This document shows, one piece after another, positions 22,225-34,199 of a DNA stretch of 64,000 nucleotides. The stretch comes from Diphasiastrum complanatum (Eukaryota > Streptophyta > Lycopodiopsida > Lycopodiales > Lycopodiaceae), in the NCBI GenBank assembly GCA_029204225.1, contig CM055102.1, forward strand, positions 62,105,168 through 62,169,167. Direction: 5' to 3'. A program made the position numbers and the translations under genes. Position 1 is the first letter of the stretch, and every line of letters starts with the position of its first letter. A model generated the notes under the pieces. The model ran no database searches. It was not told the origin of the DNA and worked only from the letters and a program-made list of their open reading frames with translations.

Positions 22225-22840
22225 TCACGGTTGGTGCCTTGGTATCTTCGTCAGGTTCAGCATGTTGAAGAACTTCTGGTGCTTGATCCTGGGAAGCGCT
22301 TTGGTGAAGATGTCTGCGACCATTTTTGTTGTGGAGCAGTATTGAAGGACCCCTTGTCTTGAGAAAACTTTCTCCCGAATGAAATGGCACTGGATTTCTA
22401 TGTGCTTGGATTTGCCATGAAATCTGGGATCCAGTGACAGTGAAATACAGCTCAAGTTGTCACATAGAATGGTGGTAGCATTAAACTGAGTGTGACGTAA
22501 GTCGTGAAGTAATAACTTGATCCATACAGTCTCTTTTGAAGCTTGACATGTTTCGATGTACTCTACCTCTGTCGAAGAAAGCGCAACTGATTTCTGCTTC
22601 GTTGAGTTCCACGAAATCGGTCCCCCTGCCATATAGAAATAGAACTCGGAGATAGATTTTCTGGTAGAGACTGTTCCTCCCCAATCCGAGTTGGAGTAGC
22701 CTCGTAGGACAATTATGGCATCAATTATTGGTGCGCCAAGATCTTTTAGATCAATAGATAATATGCCAACATCTAGCAGAGAAATTTGTTTCTTCTTCTT
22801 AGGAGTAGAGAGACCTTTTATCTGCCAACAATTGCTCAAA
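22225..22840 (-). pseudogene. copia C RNase H
   Basis: The frame gives the copia RNase H series: GYSNSDWGGTVSTRKS, GGPISWNSTKQ, ALSSTEVEYIE, TILCDNLSC, HGKSKHIEIQCHFIREKV and the terminal VADIFTKAL. The first 50 codons (to about 22690) are not RNase H; they come from the neighbouring zinc-knuckle relic by read-through. The usual second Asp block (STRKSISEF) and the Glu of STEVEY are present, but RT, integrase and gag are missing. It is a 3' remnant with its LTR at 22211. The same protein end is found at 37896-38103. Confidence 0.85.
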
Positions 22841-23900
22841 AGTTATATTAGGGTGAACAATTGCTCAAAAGTTATCTGCCAACAATTGCTCTAAAGCTAT
22901 ATTAGGGTGAAGAGAACCAATATCAATTACTATATCATAGTCTTCAATCTTTCCTTTTGAGATAGGCTTATCAACAGTGGCCTCCGAAAGTTTTGTCTTC
23001 ATGATTTCCACATCCCCTTCCTCAAAGGTGACCTGCTTCTCTGCAGCAACTATCTGTAGCTCAAAATTAATAATTTCTTTTGCTTCTGCAAAAATATCCT
23101 TTGAAAATAACTTAGATGTATCACGATCATAATCAAAATCAGCTTTAAGATCTTCTTTTGTTATTACTTTGTTCAAAGATTTCTTTTTTGAGAACTTTCT
23201 TTGCTTCTTTGAAGATACTTTGTCTTAGGTTTCGAGGAGCTTGTGCTTCTCATACTCACTTTGAATAACTTCTCAACATCGCTTGGCCAAGATTGGTCAA
23301 CTGGCTTTGATTGTTTGGCTTCAATAACATCAACTTTTTGCACAACAGCATTGATCGAAGATTTTAATTTCATATCAGTAGGAGCAGCAGGAGCAGCAAC
23401 ATACTAGTATTTTGGACGCGACTTCAACGGTTGTGGACAATCCAAATACTTGTGGCCAGGTTCTTTACAGTTCGAACACAAAGGTATAAATTTGATCGGT
23501 TTTCGTGGCTGTGGACAGTCAGGCAAAAAATGTCCTGGTTCACCATAGTTATAACAGTTTTCCAAAACAAGTTTATTTGGACTGCAAGCACCCACAAATT
23601 CTGGTGGGTTGTGTCCCTTTGGTGCAAACTTGGGTTTGCCTTGTTGGAATGGTGCTATAGAATCTTGAACAAAATTTGTAGTTGCATCATCTTGAAATAT
23701 GAATAATACTTCCTAAGAAGGATCTTCAACATACTTTATGTTCATAGCTCTACATTCTTCCTTAGAATGTTCAGATGTACCGCATTTTGTACACCATAGT
23801 CCTGAATCTGAATAAGAAGCTTTTGGTCTTTTGTCTGCAACTTCTGAAATTTGAACTTTCAAATCGTTGAACTTCTTATTAAGATCAGCCATGTTAATGT
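22841..23900 (-). pseudogene. zinc-knuckle gag-like relic
   Basis: Reading down from an ATG at about 23892, the frame starts with MADLNKKFNDLKVQISEV and a knuckle CTKCGTSEHSKEEC. A stop near 23715 follows. Then come CYNYGEPGHFLPDC, which has lost its second Cys, and CSNCKEPGHKYLDC followed by CPQP (23595-23405). Further down, 22865-23176 carries an acidic frame without a known domain. Three knuckles in series with CPQP spacers fit a retroelement gag better than a cellular protein. At 22841-22910 a unit of about 50 bp (CAACAATTGCTCAAAAG) is tandemly repeated at the join to copia C. The element type is unknown. Confidence 0.55.
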
Positions 23901-25260
23901 AGTAAATCTAATAAATTTTTTATGCAACAACCAAGAAAATCTTCTAGCTATTAACTAGTAACATTATCAATGGCTTTCTACCAAAGTTCAAATGAACAAT
24001 ATGTCCAGGATTGGAATCTAACAAGCCATGAATACAAAGAACAAGATCAAAGATACCTCAAGTTTATAGCATCTCTAGAAGAAAGTAGTACATTGTATCT
24101 TGAATGCAAGAAAACACCTCCAATAGACAACGATAATAACCCACAACCTCAGCTACAAGAAAGAAAAGAAAGGTCGTCACAAAATCTCTTGGTAATTTTC
24201 ACACAAACTTTAAGAGAATCACTTTGTGACACAACTTCCTTTCCTTTCTCACACGATGGTTATGCCTCCTATGTGAAGAACGCATACGTGCCCATTTTCT
24301 CAAAAGTTGAAGGGCAAATTTATGCCACATTTCTTAACACTTACTTCATTTCTTCTATCAAAACCCATTGCCTTAGAACCCTTTCAACCTTGTTTGTCCT
24401 GTGGCTCCTATATGTAGAACACACACTTCTTTCTGAAGTTGAAAAGCAAAGTACATCCTTGTTGTGCTTGTGAACCAAAAAAACAACTAGTCTTTGTCTT
24501 TTCTATTGAAATATTTGTCATTTCAAGACTTTCCACGTTCTTGCATATCAAAACCTCAAATGTACGACTAGTCATCCAAAGTAGATAATAATAGTATTAA
24601 TGAGATATTACAAAGTAAAGAGAAGGAACCTATGAAAACTTTTTAAAACATACATAAGTCAATTTGTATATTTGCATGTGCATAAATTTTAGGATAAAAA
24701 CAAACCAAAAAAATTTAGATTCACTTGAATTATAACCAAGACACAAGTAGATCAATGTTGCCTGTGATTTTGGCTAGGGCCTACTTGCCAAGCAAAGTAG
24801 GGACCAAAAAAGAAATGTAAGAAAGCCCCTTAAATCTTTGGCATATCAATTTGCACATCCACATGTCATGCAAAACAACTCTTAAATTGCAAAGAAACAA
24901 ATCTCCTATAAATGAATTCTATTTTCAGCCAAAACACAAGCAAGACAATGTTCAAGATCATATTGGTGAGAGTAGGCCTAAAAAAGAAAACATGTGGAAA
25001 ATGTTGGAACTCAATGTTGGTCATACTCATAAAATTCAAATCCAATTAGTCTTACATTGACTTCTTCCCATTGAAATGGACCATTGCTCTCCATGATCAA
25101 GAGATTGGACATGGATAGAGATATTAATAGCTTAGGACAACATGGAGATATTGATCCATAGATCTTCAATGAATACAAATATGTGAAGGGACACTTGCTA
25201 GAAATATTGTGGTGACAAAGTTATGAGATACAAAAGGAGAGGGGTGGATAGATATTTAAT
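23899..25260 (+). repeat. duplicated block X (copy 1)
   Basis: Nearly the same sequence is at 29566-30925, with small indels such as loss of about 50 bp around 30590. A weaker copy is at about 61430-61640 (beginning ATCAATGAGATATTA, with AATATTGCACATGATTGC words). Block X lies upstream of chitinase 1. I see no LTR or TIR ends and no transposase. Confidence 0.85.
23970..24473 (+). CDS. hypothetical 167-residue frame in block X
   Basis: The open frame starts at ATG 23970 and contains YLKFIASLEESSTLYLEC, a Gln/Glu-rich linker and a hydrophobic C-terminal third. I recognise no domain. In the other copy (29641-30152) an extra base after the ATG and a stop at about 29847 break it, so at most one copy can be coding. 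It is more likely a relic of whatever block X once was than an active gene. Confidence 0.2.
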   Translation: MAFYQSSNEQYVQDWNLTSHEYKEQDQRYLKFIASLEESSTLYLECKKTPPIDNDNNPQPQLQERKERSSQNLLVIFTQTLRESLCDTTSFPFSHDGYASYVKNAYVPIFSKVEGQIYATFLNTYFISSIKTHCLRTLSTLFVLWLLYVEHTLLSEVEKQSTSLLCL

Positions 25261-25451
25261 AGAAAGGTGATAATGATGTGAGGTGGTTAATATGTTCTCA
25301 TTCTTGATGGTCAAGCAATTGGTTGTAATCCATCTCCCATAACACTGGCTATTCATTTGATTCGTCAACTATCTTCTCAAAGTTCCATGTCTAGCCAACA
25401 TTTTCTGTGCTACTTAAATGCGTTATTGTCATTCTAATTCATCACACCTTT

Positions 25452-25587
<136 letters not shown>

Positions 25588-25663
25588 CCTTCATTGTGTA
25601 GCAAAGTACCTGCAACAAACTCTCAACAATGCCTCCTTGGTCTCCAACTTTATAGGTAGTAGC

Positions 25664-26863
25664 ATGGATCGATGCTTGAGATTGAGCACCTTGTTTTCAA
25701 TGCAACTCTTGCTCACGCAAGCATTATTGTGCTTGTGTGTGGTGGGTAGGCATCACAACAACGAATTAATAAGAGCAGGCAAATTAGGAGTACTTTCAGC
25801 TACAACAACTGGAGACGAAGCATCTGTGGCTTCTCTCATAAGTAAGGACTTGTTTGAGCAGATATTCACACATCGCAATGGTGTTGTCTGCCCTGCACAT
25901 GGATTTTATACCTATGAAGCATTTCTAGCTGCAGCTGCTACGTTTAATGGATTTGCTACCACCGGGGATGTGGTCACACAAAAAAGAGAGCTTGCCGCAT
26001 TTTTTGCTCAAATATCGCATGAGACCACATGTATATTGAATACATACAAACATTTATTTCATTTCAATTTTGACTCAAAGGTATAACCAATGCTTGTTTT
26101 TCCCCTATCACACTCGATTGTCATCCTTGCTCCTTGCAAAAGCTAAGGGTCAATCTCAATTCCGCAATACCAGGTGGATGGGAGACGACGCCTGATGGCC
26201 CCTTTGCATGGGGTCTTTGCTACAAAGAGGAGTTGAATGTTGCGGCCCCCTACTGTAGTCCTAGTGTTGAATGGCCTTGTGCTTCAAGGAAAAAGTATTA
26301 TGGTCGAGGTCCCATGCAACTGTCTTGGTATGTGTCTTCGATCCATGCCAACCTAGTCAATCCAATGGTCATGTCGAGACTTTCATTAGTGAATCCTTAT
26401 ACACAATATTTATTGCCACATGGTGCTAGCAGAATAGCTATTGCTTTCCACAATCAAACAAGACTGAAGCTCAAAGTCGATATGATCTATGTGTAGGAAT
26501 TACAACTACGGACAAGCTGGTGTATCGCTTGGATTTGACGGCATAAACAATCCTGACCTGGTAGCATCCGACGCAATCATCTCATTCAAAATAGCAATAT
26601 GGTTTTGGATGACTCCTCAAGCACCAAAACCTTCATGTCATGCCGTAATCATAGACGAGTGGAAGCCAACAACCATGGACATTGTCGCTAAACGCATGCC
26701 AGGTTTTGGAGTCACCACTAACATCATCAACGGAGGCTTGGAGTGTGGTCGTGGAAGTGATCCTCGAGTATTAGATCATGTCGGCTACTTCGAACGATAT
26801 TGTGCAATATTGGGAGTTCATCCAGGAAATAATTTGGATTGTGCCACCCAAAAGTCATTCTAA
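25664..26863 (+). CDS. family-19 chitinase, chitin-binding domain absent (copy 1)
   Basis: Three exons (25664-26030, 26174-26327, 26497-26863) give 295 residues with consistent GT...AG introns of 143 and 169 bp. A hydrophobic signal peptide ([16 protein letters not shown]) leads to a GH19 domain: [39 protein letters not shown] with the catalytic acid Glu, LCYKEE with the second acidic site, [28 protein letters not shown] and the C-terminal LECGRG...FERYC. No hevein domain is present, so it is class II-like. The enzyme cleaves beta-1,4 links in chitin and is usually secreted in defence. The split TGG codon at intron 2 and phase of intron 1 match the family. Odd points: Cys instead of Gly after HETT, and SRKK where copy 2 has SGKK. 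Upstream is the (GA)66 run. Frame and sites are intact. Confidence 0.9.
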
Positions 26864-27106
26864 GAGAGATGCAATATATTACTTCCTATAAATATAGATC
26901 AACATGTAATTAGACACACAACAATATCAAGAAGAAGGTTGTTTAGGATGTAAAGTACATGGGTTTCATATTGGACTTGAAGTCTCAAGTAAACTATGTA
27001 CAAATATGGAAAACGTAAAGATTGGTGTCCAAAATATGTCATAAAAAATCCCTCTCCCAATATCTATTACTTTAGTTCCTTACATGAGAACTTACAAAAA
27101 GATGGT
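26864..27106 (+). repeat. shared 3' flank of the chitinase copies
   Basis: 26864-27106 matches 60146-60452 (with about 60 extra bases in the second locus at 60330-60410). Similarity ends at AAAAAGATGG, where locus 1 continues into the hAT relic and locus 2 into block Y. Confidence 0.8.
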
Positions 27107-28050
27107 AAGAACATAGTGATGACAAAGAATACAAGTGATAATCCCTCTCGCAATCTCTATTAGAGGAGTAATCCAATACGACATGCCAATATCTTTCAAC
27201 AAATTATTCAGGCCATGAGCCATACAAGGTGTGAGCCAAACGTTGGGACACATTCTCATCAAAAGCCTTCTCATCTGCACTACTTGATGCCACAACCTCT
27301 CCAAGAAGCTGAATGACAATTGCTGGTCCACCTTGTTGCAAAGCTTTAGTCCAAATCTTAGGCAGCCTCTTTCAACTCTTTCCACCTTCTAGGTTATTTA
27401 TGGTCTTCACAAAGTATGTTTGACCCCATGCATAACCAATTCGTGGTATTGCACCGACCAACATCGATTTGGGACACACCTTACCTCCCTCATCATTCAT
27501 AAATTATATCTAACACTTTGTCCAATTTGGCCTTCTGAAGTTGAAGCAACGTTTATGGTATTCCTTCATAATCAAGAGGACCATAAGTAGGGCCAATCTT
27601 GAAAAGTTGGTCAACCTCTTCCCTCTAAGCATTTGTCCTAGTTGCATTGAAAGGAATTGCACAATGATAGAAAAATCATGCAATATCTAGATTTACCTTT
27701 CTCTTTAACTCAAGAACCAATGTACTTCCTAGGTTGCCTTGCACTACATGTATTGAAGATTGCTTATTAGACTCAAATGTAGATGTACTGTGAAATACAC
27801 TAATAGGATATGACTAATAACTTCCACTTGAGCATCCTCCCAATGTTCCAAGTGAAGATGAACTGGATGTTGCAGCTCAATGTGCACTATATGTTGATAT
27901 GCCCTTATGCTATTTAGAAGAATAAAACATCTCATAATCCAGCTTCTTCCAAAGAGATATATATTGGATATCCAGATGCCATGTCCTCCCGATAAAATCA
28001 AATGATGGCATACATGATCAACAATGCTAGCCTCTGCAAACAACAATGTT
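27090..28050 (-). pseudogene. hAT-type transposase relic (DUF659-like)
   Basis: Downward from 27740 the frames give HCAIPFNATRTNA and GPTYGPLDYEGIPT, the conserved start of plant DUF659/hAT transposases, where IPFN is the signature. Further on, NVWLTPCMAHGLNNLLKDIG and WITPLIEIARGIIT (about 27240-27110) match the W-TPC-AH-LNLLL-DIG block of the same family. Stops and frameshifts interrupt at about 27630, 27510 and 27390, so it is inactive. The stretch above 27740 (to 28050) may be the zinc-finger end but is too decayed to say. No terminal inverted repeats or 8-bp duplication were identified. The corresponding segment is absent from the second chitinase locus. Confidence 0.65.
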
Positions 28051-28727
28051 GCCAGTTTTTTATGTTTAATAGAAAAATCCTTAAATGTGAGAGTCTTGAG
28101 TTGAATTCATAATCATTCCAAGACCTACCCCTCCTTCTTTCAGAAAATATTGTTTATATATACCTCATCATTAGTACCCTATGATACATGTCACAAATTC
28201 CCCTCGTGATAGGTCTACGTTTTAACTCTCATACTTCCCTCCATTCTACTCAGAGTCGGATATCACTCTCCATGATCTCTCATACATTATTTCTAGAGCC
28301 GCCATTATGTATCCTATCCTTTGATACTCACAACGTTGCTCTGATGCCTGTAAACTGAAAAACATAATTGTCCATTTTCACATTATCAAAATTCATAATC
28401 TCTCATCAAAGTGTGGCCTATTTTTCTATAGTCAGAGATCATTTGGACTCTCTTCTTGATGATTGACTCTAGTCACACTATTGAAAAAAGTTGATGCCAT
28501 CACGATTTGAATTTCTAATTTGTGCATGATGTTATGATCGAGTAGTTGATTGTAATGTAGCTTTTTATATTATGGACCATTGAATTGAGTTGTCAAAAGG
28601 TTTCTAGACTATGAATGTTGGGATTGAATAGCCTGATCGGGTCTTGGATGTCCCATAGTGTGGACACAAGCAATTGAATTCTATGATACGTGAAATGTGT
28701 CAAGACCATCCCCGACTCTTGACTTCA
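28051..28727. other. no recognised feature
   Basis: AT-rich sequence between the hAT relic and block Y. It may be the rest of the hAT element. Confidence 0.3.
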
Positions 28728-29190
28728 ATGATAATGAGACATTAGAGAGATGTGATTGCAATAAACTTGGGATGGTGTAATTGAGTAGTTGATCCACGCA
28801 TGCTCGTTCGGTGACCTGAGTCTAAGTGCTGGAAGCAAATCTCTCATCAAGGCTTGATTACAATAATTTCTCAATGTATGTACAATGAAATCTCTTTCAA
28901 ATAGAGCTATCTCGAGTTCCTCCAAGAGGAAAATGCACTAACTTGATTGGACCCCATTGATTCATCATGATTGAACCTCTAGATATGCACCTCTCATCAT
29001 GATTGGGACCTCATGATTTCCACCTCACATTCTGATTGGGCCTCATGATGTGCACCTCTAAACATGATTGATCCACATGTAATACACCTCTTAAAGTGAT
29101 TGGCCTTGTGACCTACGCTTCTAAATGTGATTTGGCCAATATATGCATTTCAATCCTAACATTACGTGACAAATGCCACTATCTCACCTG
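28728..29190 (+). repeat. block Y (copy 1, internally deleted)
   Basis: Matches 30929-31830. The middle (31030-31460) is missing here: GGTGACCTGAGT runs directly into CTAAGTGCTGGAAGC. The third copy is 60445-60945. The tail at 28945-29140 carries repeats of the form CATGATTGG(A/G)CC...CACCTCT at 30-40 bp spacing. Confidence 0.8.
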
Positions 29191-29530
29191 AATTCCAGTT
29201 TAAGGCCTATCGACTATTCATGAATGAACTAAAATGATTATGCCTACCCTCCACACATGGGAACATGGTCCACACATGCGTGATTTCAATATGTACATGA
29301 AATTGCAAAATGATCAAGCTAGAGTTTGCCTATTCTTCAAACTTGGCCCATGCGACTAGTGAAGACATCACTCCTCAATATGTCCACTAATTGAGACATC
29401 ACTACATCGCACATGGACTTGTGTCTGTGAGTCCCACTTTCCACTTGATAGGATAATAGGATGTGTAAAGTCTTACCAGAGGGAGATTTTGGAAAAGTTC
29501 TAGATCCCTCATAATGCCTCATTTTGAATC
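29191..29530 (+). repeat. block Z (copy 1)
   Basis: 29209-29520 is found inverted at 36595-36930, with clear similarity throughout (for example CCACACATGGGAACATG). A shorter direct copy is at 50830-50985. No protein domain or terminal repeat was identified. Confidence 0.8.
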
Positions 29531-29565
29531 TAATAAATCCCTCTTACTGCCTCGAGGCTAAAAGA

Positions 29566-30925
29566 ATGTAGTAAATCTAATAAACGTTTTATGCAACAAC
29601 AAAGATAAACTTCTAGCTATTAACCAGTAACATTATCAATGGCTTTTCTACCAAAGTTCAAATGAACAATACGTCCTAGAGTGGAATCTAAAAAGCCATG
29701 AATACAAAGAACAAGATCAAAGATACCTCAAGTTTATAGCATCTCTAGAAGAAAGTAGTACATTGTATCTTGAATGCAAGAAAACACCTCCAATAGACAA
29801 TGATAATAACCCACAACCTCAGCTACAAGAAAGAAAATAAAGGTCATCACAAAATTTCTTCGTAATTTTCACACAAACTTTAAGAGAATCACGTTGTGAC
29901 ACAACTTCCTTTCCTTTGTCACATGGTGGCCATGCCTCCTATGTGAAGAACGCATAAGTGCCAATTTTCTCAAAAGTTGAAGGGCAAATTTATGCCACAT
30001 TTCTTAACACTTACTTCATTTCTTCTATCATAACCCATTGCCTTAGAGCCCTTTCAACCTTGTTTGTCCCGTGGCTCCTATATGGAGAACACACACGTGT
30101 CAAGTTTCTTTCTGAGGTTGAAAAGCAAAGTACATCCTTGTTGTGCTTTTGAACCAAAAAAACAACTAGTCTTTGTCTTTTCTATTAAAGTATTTGTCAT
30201 TTCAAGACTTTTCACGTTCTTGCATATCAAAACCTCAAATGTACGGCTAGCCATCCAAAGTAGGAAATAATAGTATTAATGAGATATTACAAAGTAAAGA
30301 AAAAGGAACCTATGAAAACTTTTTAAAACATACGTAAGTCCATTTGTATATTTGCATGTGCATAAATTTTAGGATAAAAACAAACCAAAAAAATTTAGAT
30401 TCACTTGAATTATAACCAAGACACAAGTTAATCAATGTTGCCTGTGATTGCCAGGGCCTACTTGCAAAGCAAAGTAGGGGCCAAAAAAGAAATGTAAGAA
30501 AACCCTACAAAACTTTGGCATATCAATTTGCGCATCCCCATGTCATTCAAAACAATTCTTAAATTGCAAAGAAACGAATGTCCTATATGCATGCAACTCA
30601 ATGTTCAAGCTCATATTGGTGAGAGTAGAAGCCTAAAAAGGAAAACATGTGGAAAATGTTAGAACTCAATGTTGGTCATACTCATAAAATTCAAATCCAA
30701 TTAGTCTTACATTGACTTCTTCCCATTGAAATTGACCACTGCTCTCCATGATCAAGAGATTGGACATGGATAGAGATATTAATAGCTTAGGACAACATGG
30801 AGATATTGATCCATAGATCTTCGATGAATACAAATATGTGAAGGGACACTTGCTAGAAATATTGTGGTGACAAAGTTATGAGATATTAAAGGAGAGGGGT
30901 GGATAGATATTTAATAGACAGGTGA
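29566..30925 (+). repeat. block X (copy 2)
   Basis: A direct duplicate of 23899-25260. It is shorter near 30590 and lacks the last bases of copy 1. The open frame of copy 1 is broken here. Confidence 0.85.
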
Positions 30926-31837
30926 CTCTTGACTTCAATGATAATGAGACATTAGGGAGATGTGATTGCAATAAACTTGGGATGGTGTAATTGAGTAGTT
31001 GATCCACGCATGCTCATTCGGTGACCTGAGTTATATGAGCAACATCTATTTAGTGGGTAAAACAATGGAATTTGATACCCACTTGAAAGAGAAGTTCCAT
31101 AACACATGATATTCTAGCACCATTAGACCTAGTAAGCTATTCACCTTCAAAATTTGTTCATGCTATCTTGCTGTGAAATTTGACACATGTGAGGACAACC
31201 AAAAGCATGTGATTGATCTTCTAAGGAGTGTGTGATTGCACATGAAACTATCTCTTGATAGTAGCCACCAATCTAACTAGACAATTTTCAAGCCAAGAGC
31301 ACATAAACAAGCATCTACCCACACAAAAGCTATCAAAATCTATCATTCACACATTCAGAAGATACTTGATGAAAAATTGAGTACAAGGAGAGGTTGCTCT
31401 TGGGTACAAAGAGAAAATGGACCCTCACACTCGAGTAGAGAGAGAACATAGAAAAATTTCTATGTGCTGGAAGCAAAACTTTCATCAAGACTTGATTACA
31501 ATAGTTTCTCAATGTATGTACAATGAAATCTCTTTCAAATAGAGCTATCTCGAGTTCCTCCAAGAGGAAAATGCACTAACTTGATTGGACCCCATTGATT
31601 CATCATGATTGGACCTCTAGATATGCACCTCTCATCATGATTGGGACCCAATGATTTCCACCTCACACTCTGATTGGGCCTCATGATGTGCACCTCTAAA
31701 CATGGTTGATCTACATGTAATACACCTCTTAAAGTGATTGGCCTTGTGATCTATGTCTCTAAATGTGATTTGGCCAATCGATGCATTTCAATCCTAACAT
31801 TACATGACAAGTGTCACTATCTCACCAGAATTCAGCA
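30926..31837 (+). repeat. block Y (copy 2, longest)
   Basis: It joins directly to block X copy 2. The middle part (30983-31465) is also found at 60445-60945 after chitinase 2. The tail with CATGATTGG repeats is shared with 28830-29190. Confidence 0.85.
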
Positions 31838-32996
31838 GCATGCTTTTCTATCTGTGTATAACATAGATGAATGCTTGTTGTGATTAAATGTACTTTATTG
31901 TTGTTTGATAACATTTGTTCACTCACTCTAATCAGAACACGGACGTCTATGACTCCTCAGTTTCTGATCAGACGATGGTTGTCTTTGACGCTTGATGAAC
32001 TTGCATTATTACACTGCTATTCTAAACTGTTTTAGAACTAAACTTCATATTTAATCTAATTTTCAATAATACCACACACACACACACACAGACAAACCAT
32101 TTCTAATCGCTTCGGTGGACTGTACTTTCATTTTTGTGAGTATGAACTAATTTTTAAAATCCTATTGGAAAACTAGAACACTTAAAGCTGTAATTATACT
32201 TAGCATAAGCTTTCTATTAGACTATTTATGCATCTAGCAGCTGATTGTAACGAGAGAGCTGTTTCGCAATATTCCTGCTCTCTTCTCCGTTTACGTTCAT
32301 CACACTCCCTTGCCCCATCAAATTTTTCGTATCAATATTGCATCAGAGATGCAGATTCCAATGATAGTAGGGTTCAGGTCGTTTGGTTTGGACCATGGAA
32401 GATCTCACATGTTTATTGGGAGTGATATTGGCATGCACTATATGTGAGGGACTTGATGGTGGCTTTGGAGTTCGCATCTCAGTGTAGTCTTAGGGTGGCC
32501 TTCATATAATATAAGAAATCAACTTTGGAGCTAGCTTGGGAGAATACATGAAGGACACTATAGGGTAGATACTCAGATCTTCAAGATCAATCATGACATT
32601 GGGATACCTGGTTGGACTGTAGGATAACAGGGTGATCATCAAATTTAGCTATTTCAAATTGAACTTGAGGTATTTGATGGACAAAATGATTCATGATGGA
32701 ATTAAGAAGCTAAAACGCAAAATGGGCAAAGTGGTGAGCTTTGTGAGCCAGCTCTAGGTTTTGGAAAACTGATGGATTTTTTATATTTGGGTGTGATGGA
32801 GGCAAACACTATGGTGAGTGGTTTTCTAGAGATCTAGTGGAGGGGATAGTGATGGCAAGGACTTCATATTATACTCTTGGAGAGTACAGGGATGGCGATA
32901 CAATAGAGCCAGTTTTGGCATTGGCATTGATGGAGTGGTGACTACCATCAGAGGCATGGATGAGCTATCTATATCTATCTTGCATTTGGTCATATT
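31838..32996. other. no recognised gene; (AC)n run
   Basis: Includes an (AC)n run at about 32072-32090. The start (31838-32070) has a faint resemblance to 100-160 in the words ATGGTTGTCTTTGAC, which might indicate LTR debris. 32340-32990 looks like decayed coding DNA but I recognise nothing. Confidence 0.3.
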
Positions 32997-34106
32997 TGTT
33001 GGATTTATTTCCTCTACTCTCCTAAATCCTATGTTAATCTGCCTCTATTCATATTGCTATATTTTACTTGTGTTGTCCCACAGTCTGCATATTTACATGT
33101 AAAATAAGACAGGCGAAAAAGACGACAGTTGCAACAGTCTGTATTTTTACTCACTATTTATGATAGATGAAAAATGTGACAGTTGTATAACCTGCATATT
33201 TACAAGTAAAATTGACATGCGAAAAATGTGACAACGCAATTTTATGCACATTTTATGATAGGCAAAAAATGTGACACTGCATTTTTGCTTGCATTTGATG
33301 ACAGGCGAAAAATGCAAAAAATGCGACACTGCATTTTTACACGCAATTTATGATAGGCGACACTTGCCTCTAAAAATGCGACACTTGCCTTTAAAAGGAC
33401 GCAGGTTGCCTTTAGGTGAGGACAAGGCCAAAGGCCAAAGGGTGTCACGATTTTTGCATTTTCACCAATGTTATTTTTGGCAAATCCTGACGTCGCAGTC
33501 TCTTCACGCTTGTTCCATGCACTGTGCGATCAAATTTGACAACAGCAGCAGCCATCCACGATCTCCTACAGATGGCACAACCACTTTTGTACCTTCTTCA
33601 TCTGCACACCCGTAAAAATTTATGTATATGGTGAATATCATCTCAGTATTAAGATATAAGCATGACCATGCGCAATAAGCAATATCAATAAGCTTGATTT
33701 TTGTAATTGAGTGACAAACATTGTAGATGCCTTCGCGCATTGATTCTTTCTTTCAAACAGGTTGTTAGTAATAGGTTCATAACCTTTACAGTTTGTGATT
33801 AGCTTTGTGAAGCACGCAGTTACGTCCACTATTGATTTGTGCTCACCTGCATTATTGACTTGTATATTTTGTTATACTTAATCTGATTACAGCTCTGTCT
33901 GGTTCTGCATTCAGATTCATGTCAATACTACAATGCTTTTCTACATTCTATCTGGCTGACTAATTGATTTGTCTGGTTGTCTGCTCTTCGCTTCCGCTAT
34001 GACCGTGCATTAAAACTTTAAGATTATCATATTCTTGTGTTTGCCTTCTAAGTCACCAATAGTGCAACACAGAAAAGAGAAATCAAGTTTCAATTTTTCT
34101 TCCGAC
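32997..34106 (+). repeat. LTR, family A (copy 2)
   Basis: TGTTGGATTTATTTCC...TTCCGACA, 1110 bp, directly followed by the primer site TGGTATCAGAGCA (34107-34119). At 33105-33390 an imperfect unit containing GGCGAAAAATG(C/T)GACA and GCATTTTTAC...GCA(A/T)TTTATGATA recurs about six times. Copy 1 is 1667-2493. Confidence 0.85.
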
Positions 34107-34199
34107 ATGGTATCAGAGCAATAGATTACTATTATCTGATTATTTAGAGTTTTAATATCGGAAACCATCTGATTTCTCAAGCAATTTTATGTCAGATCT

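Noticed and set aside
32228-32425. 65-codon frame near 32.3 kb
   Set aside because: No recognisable motif, no duplicate and no context.
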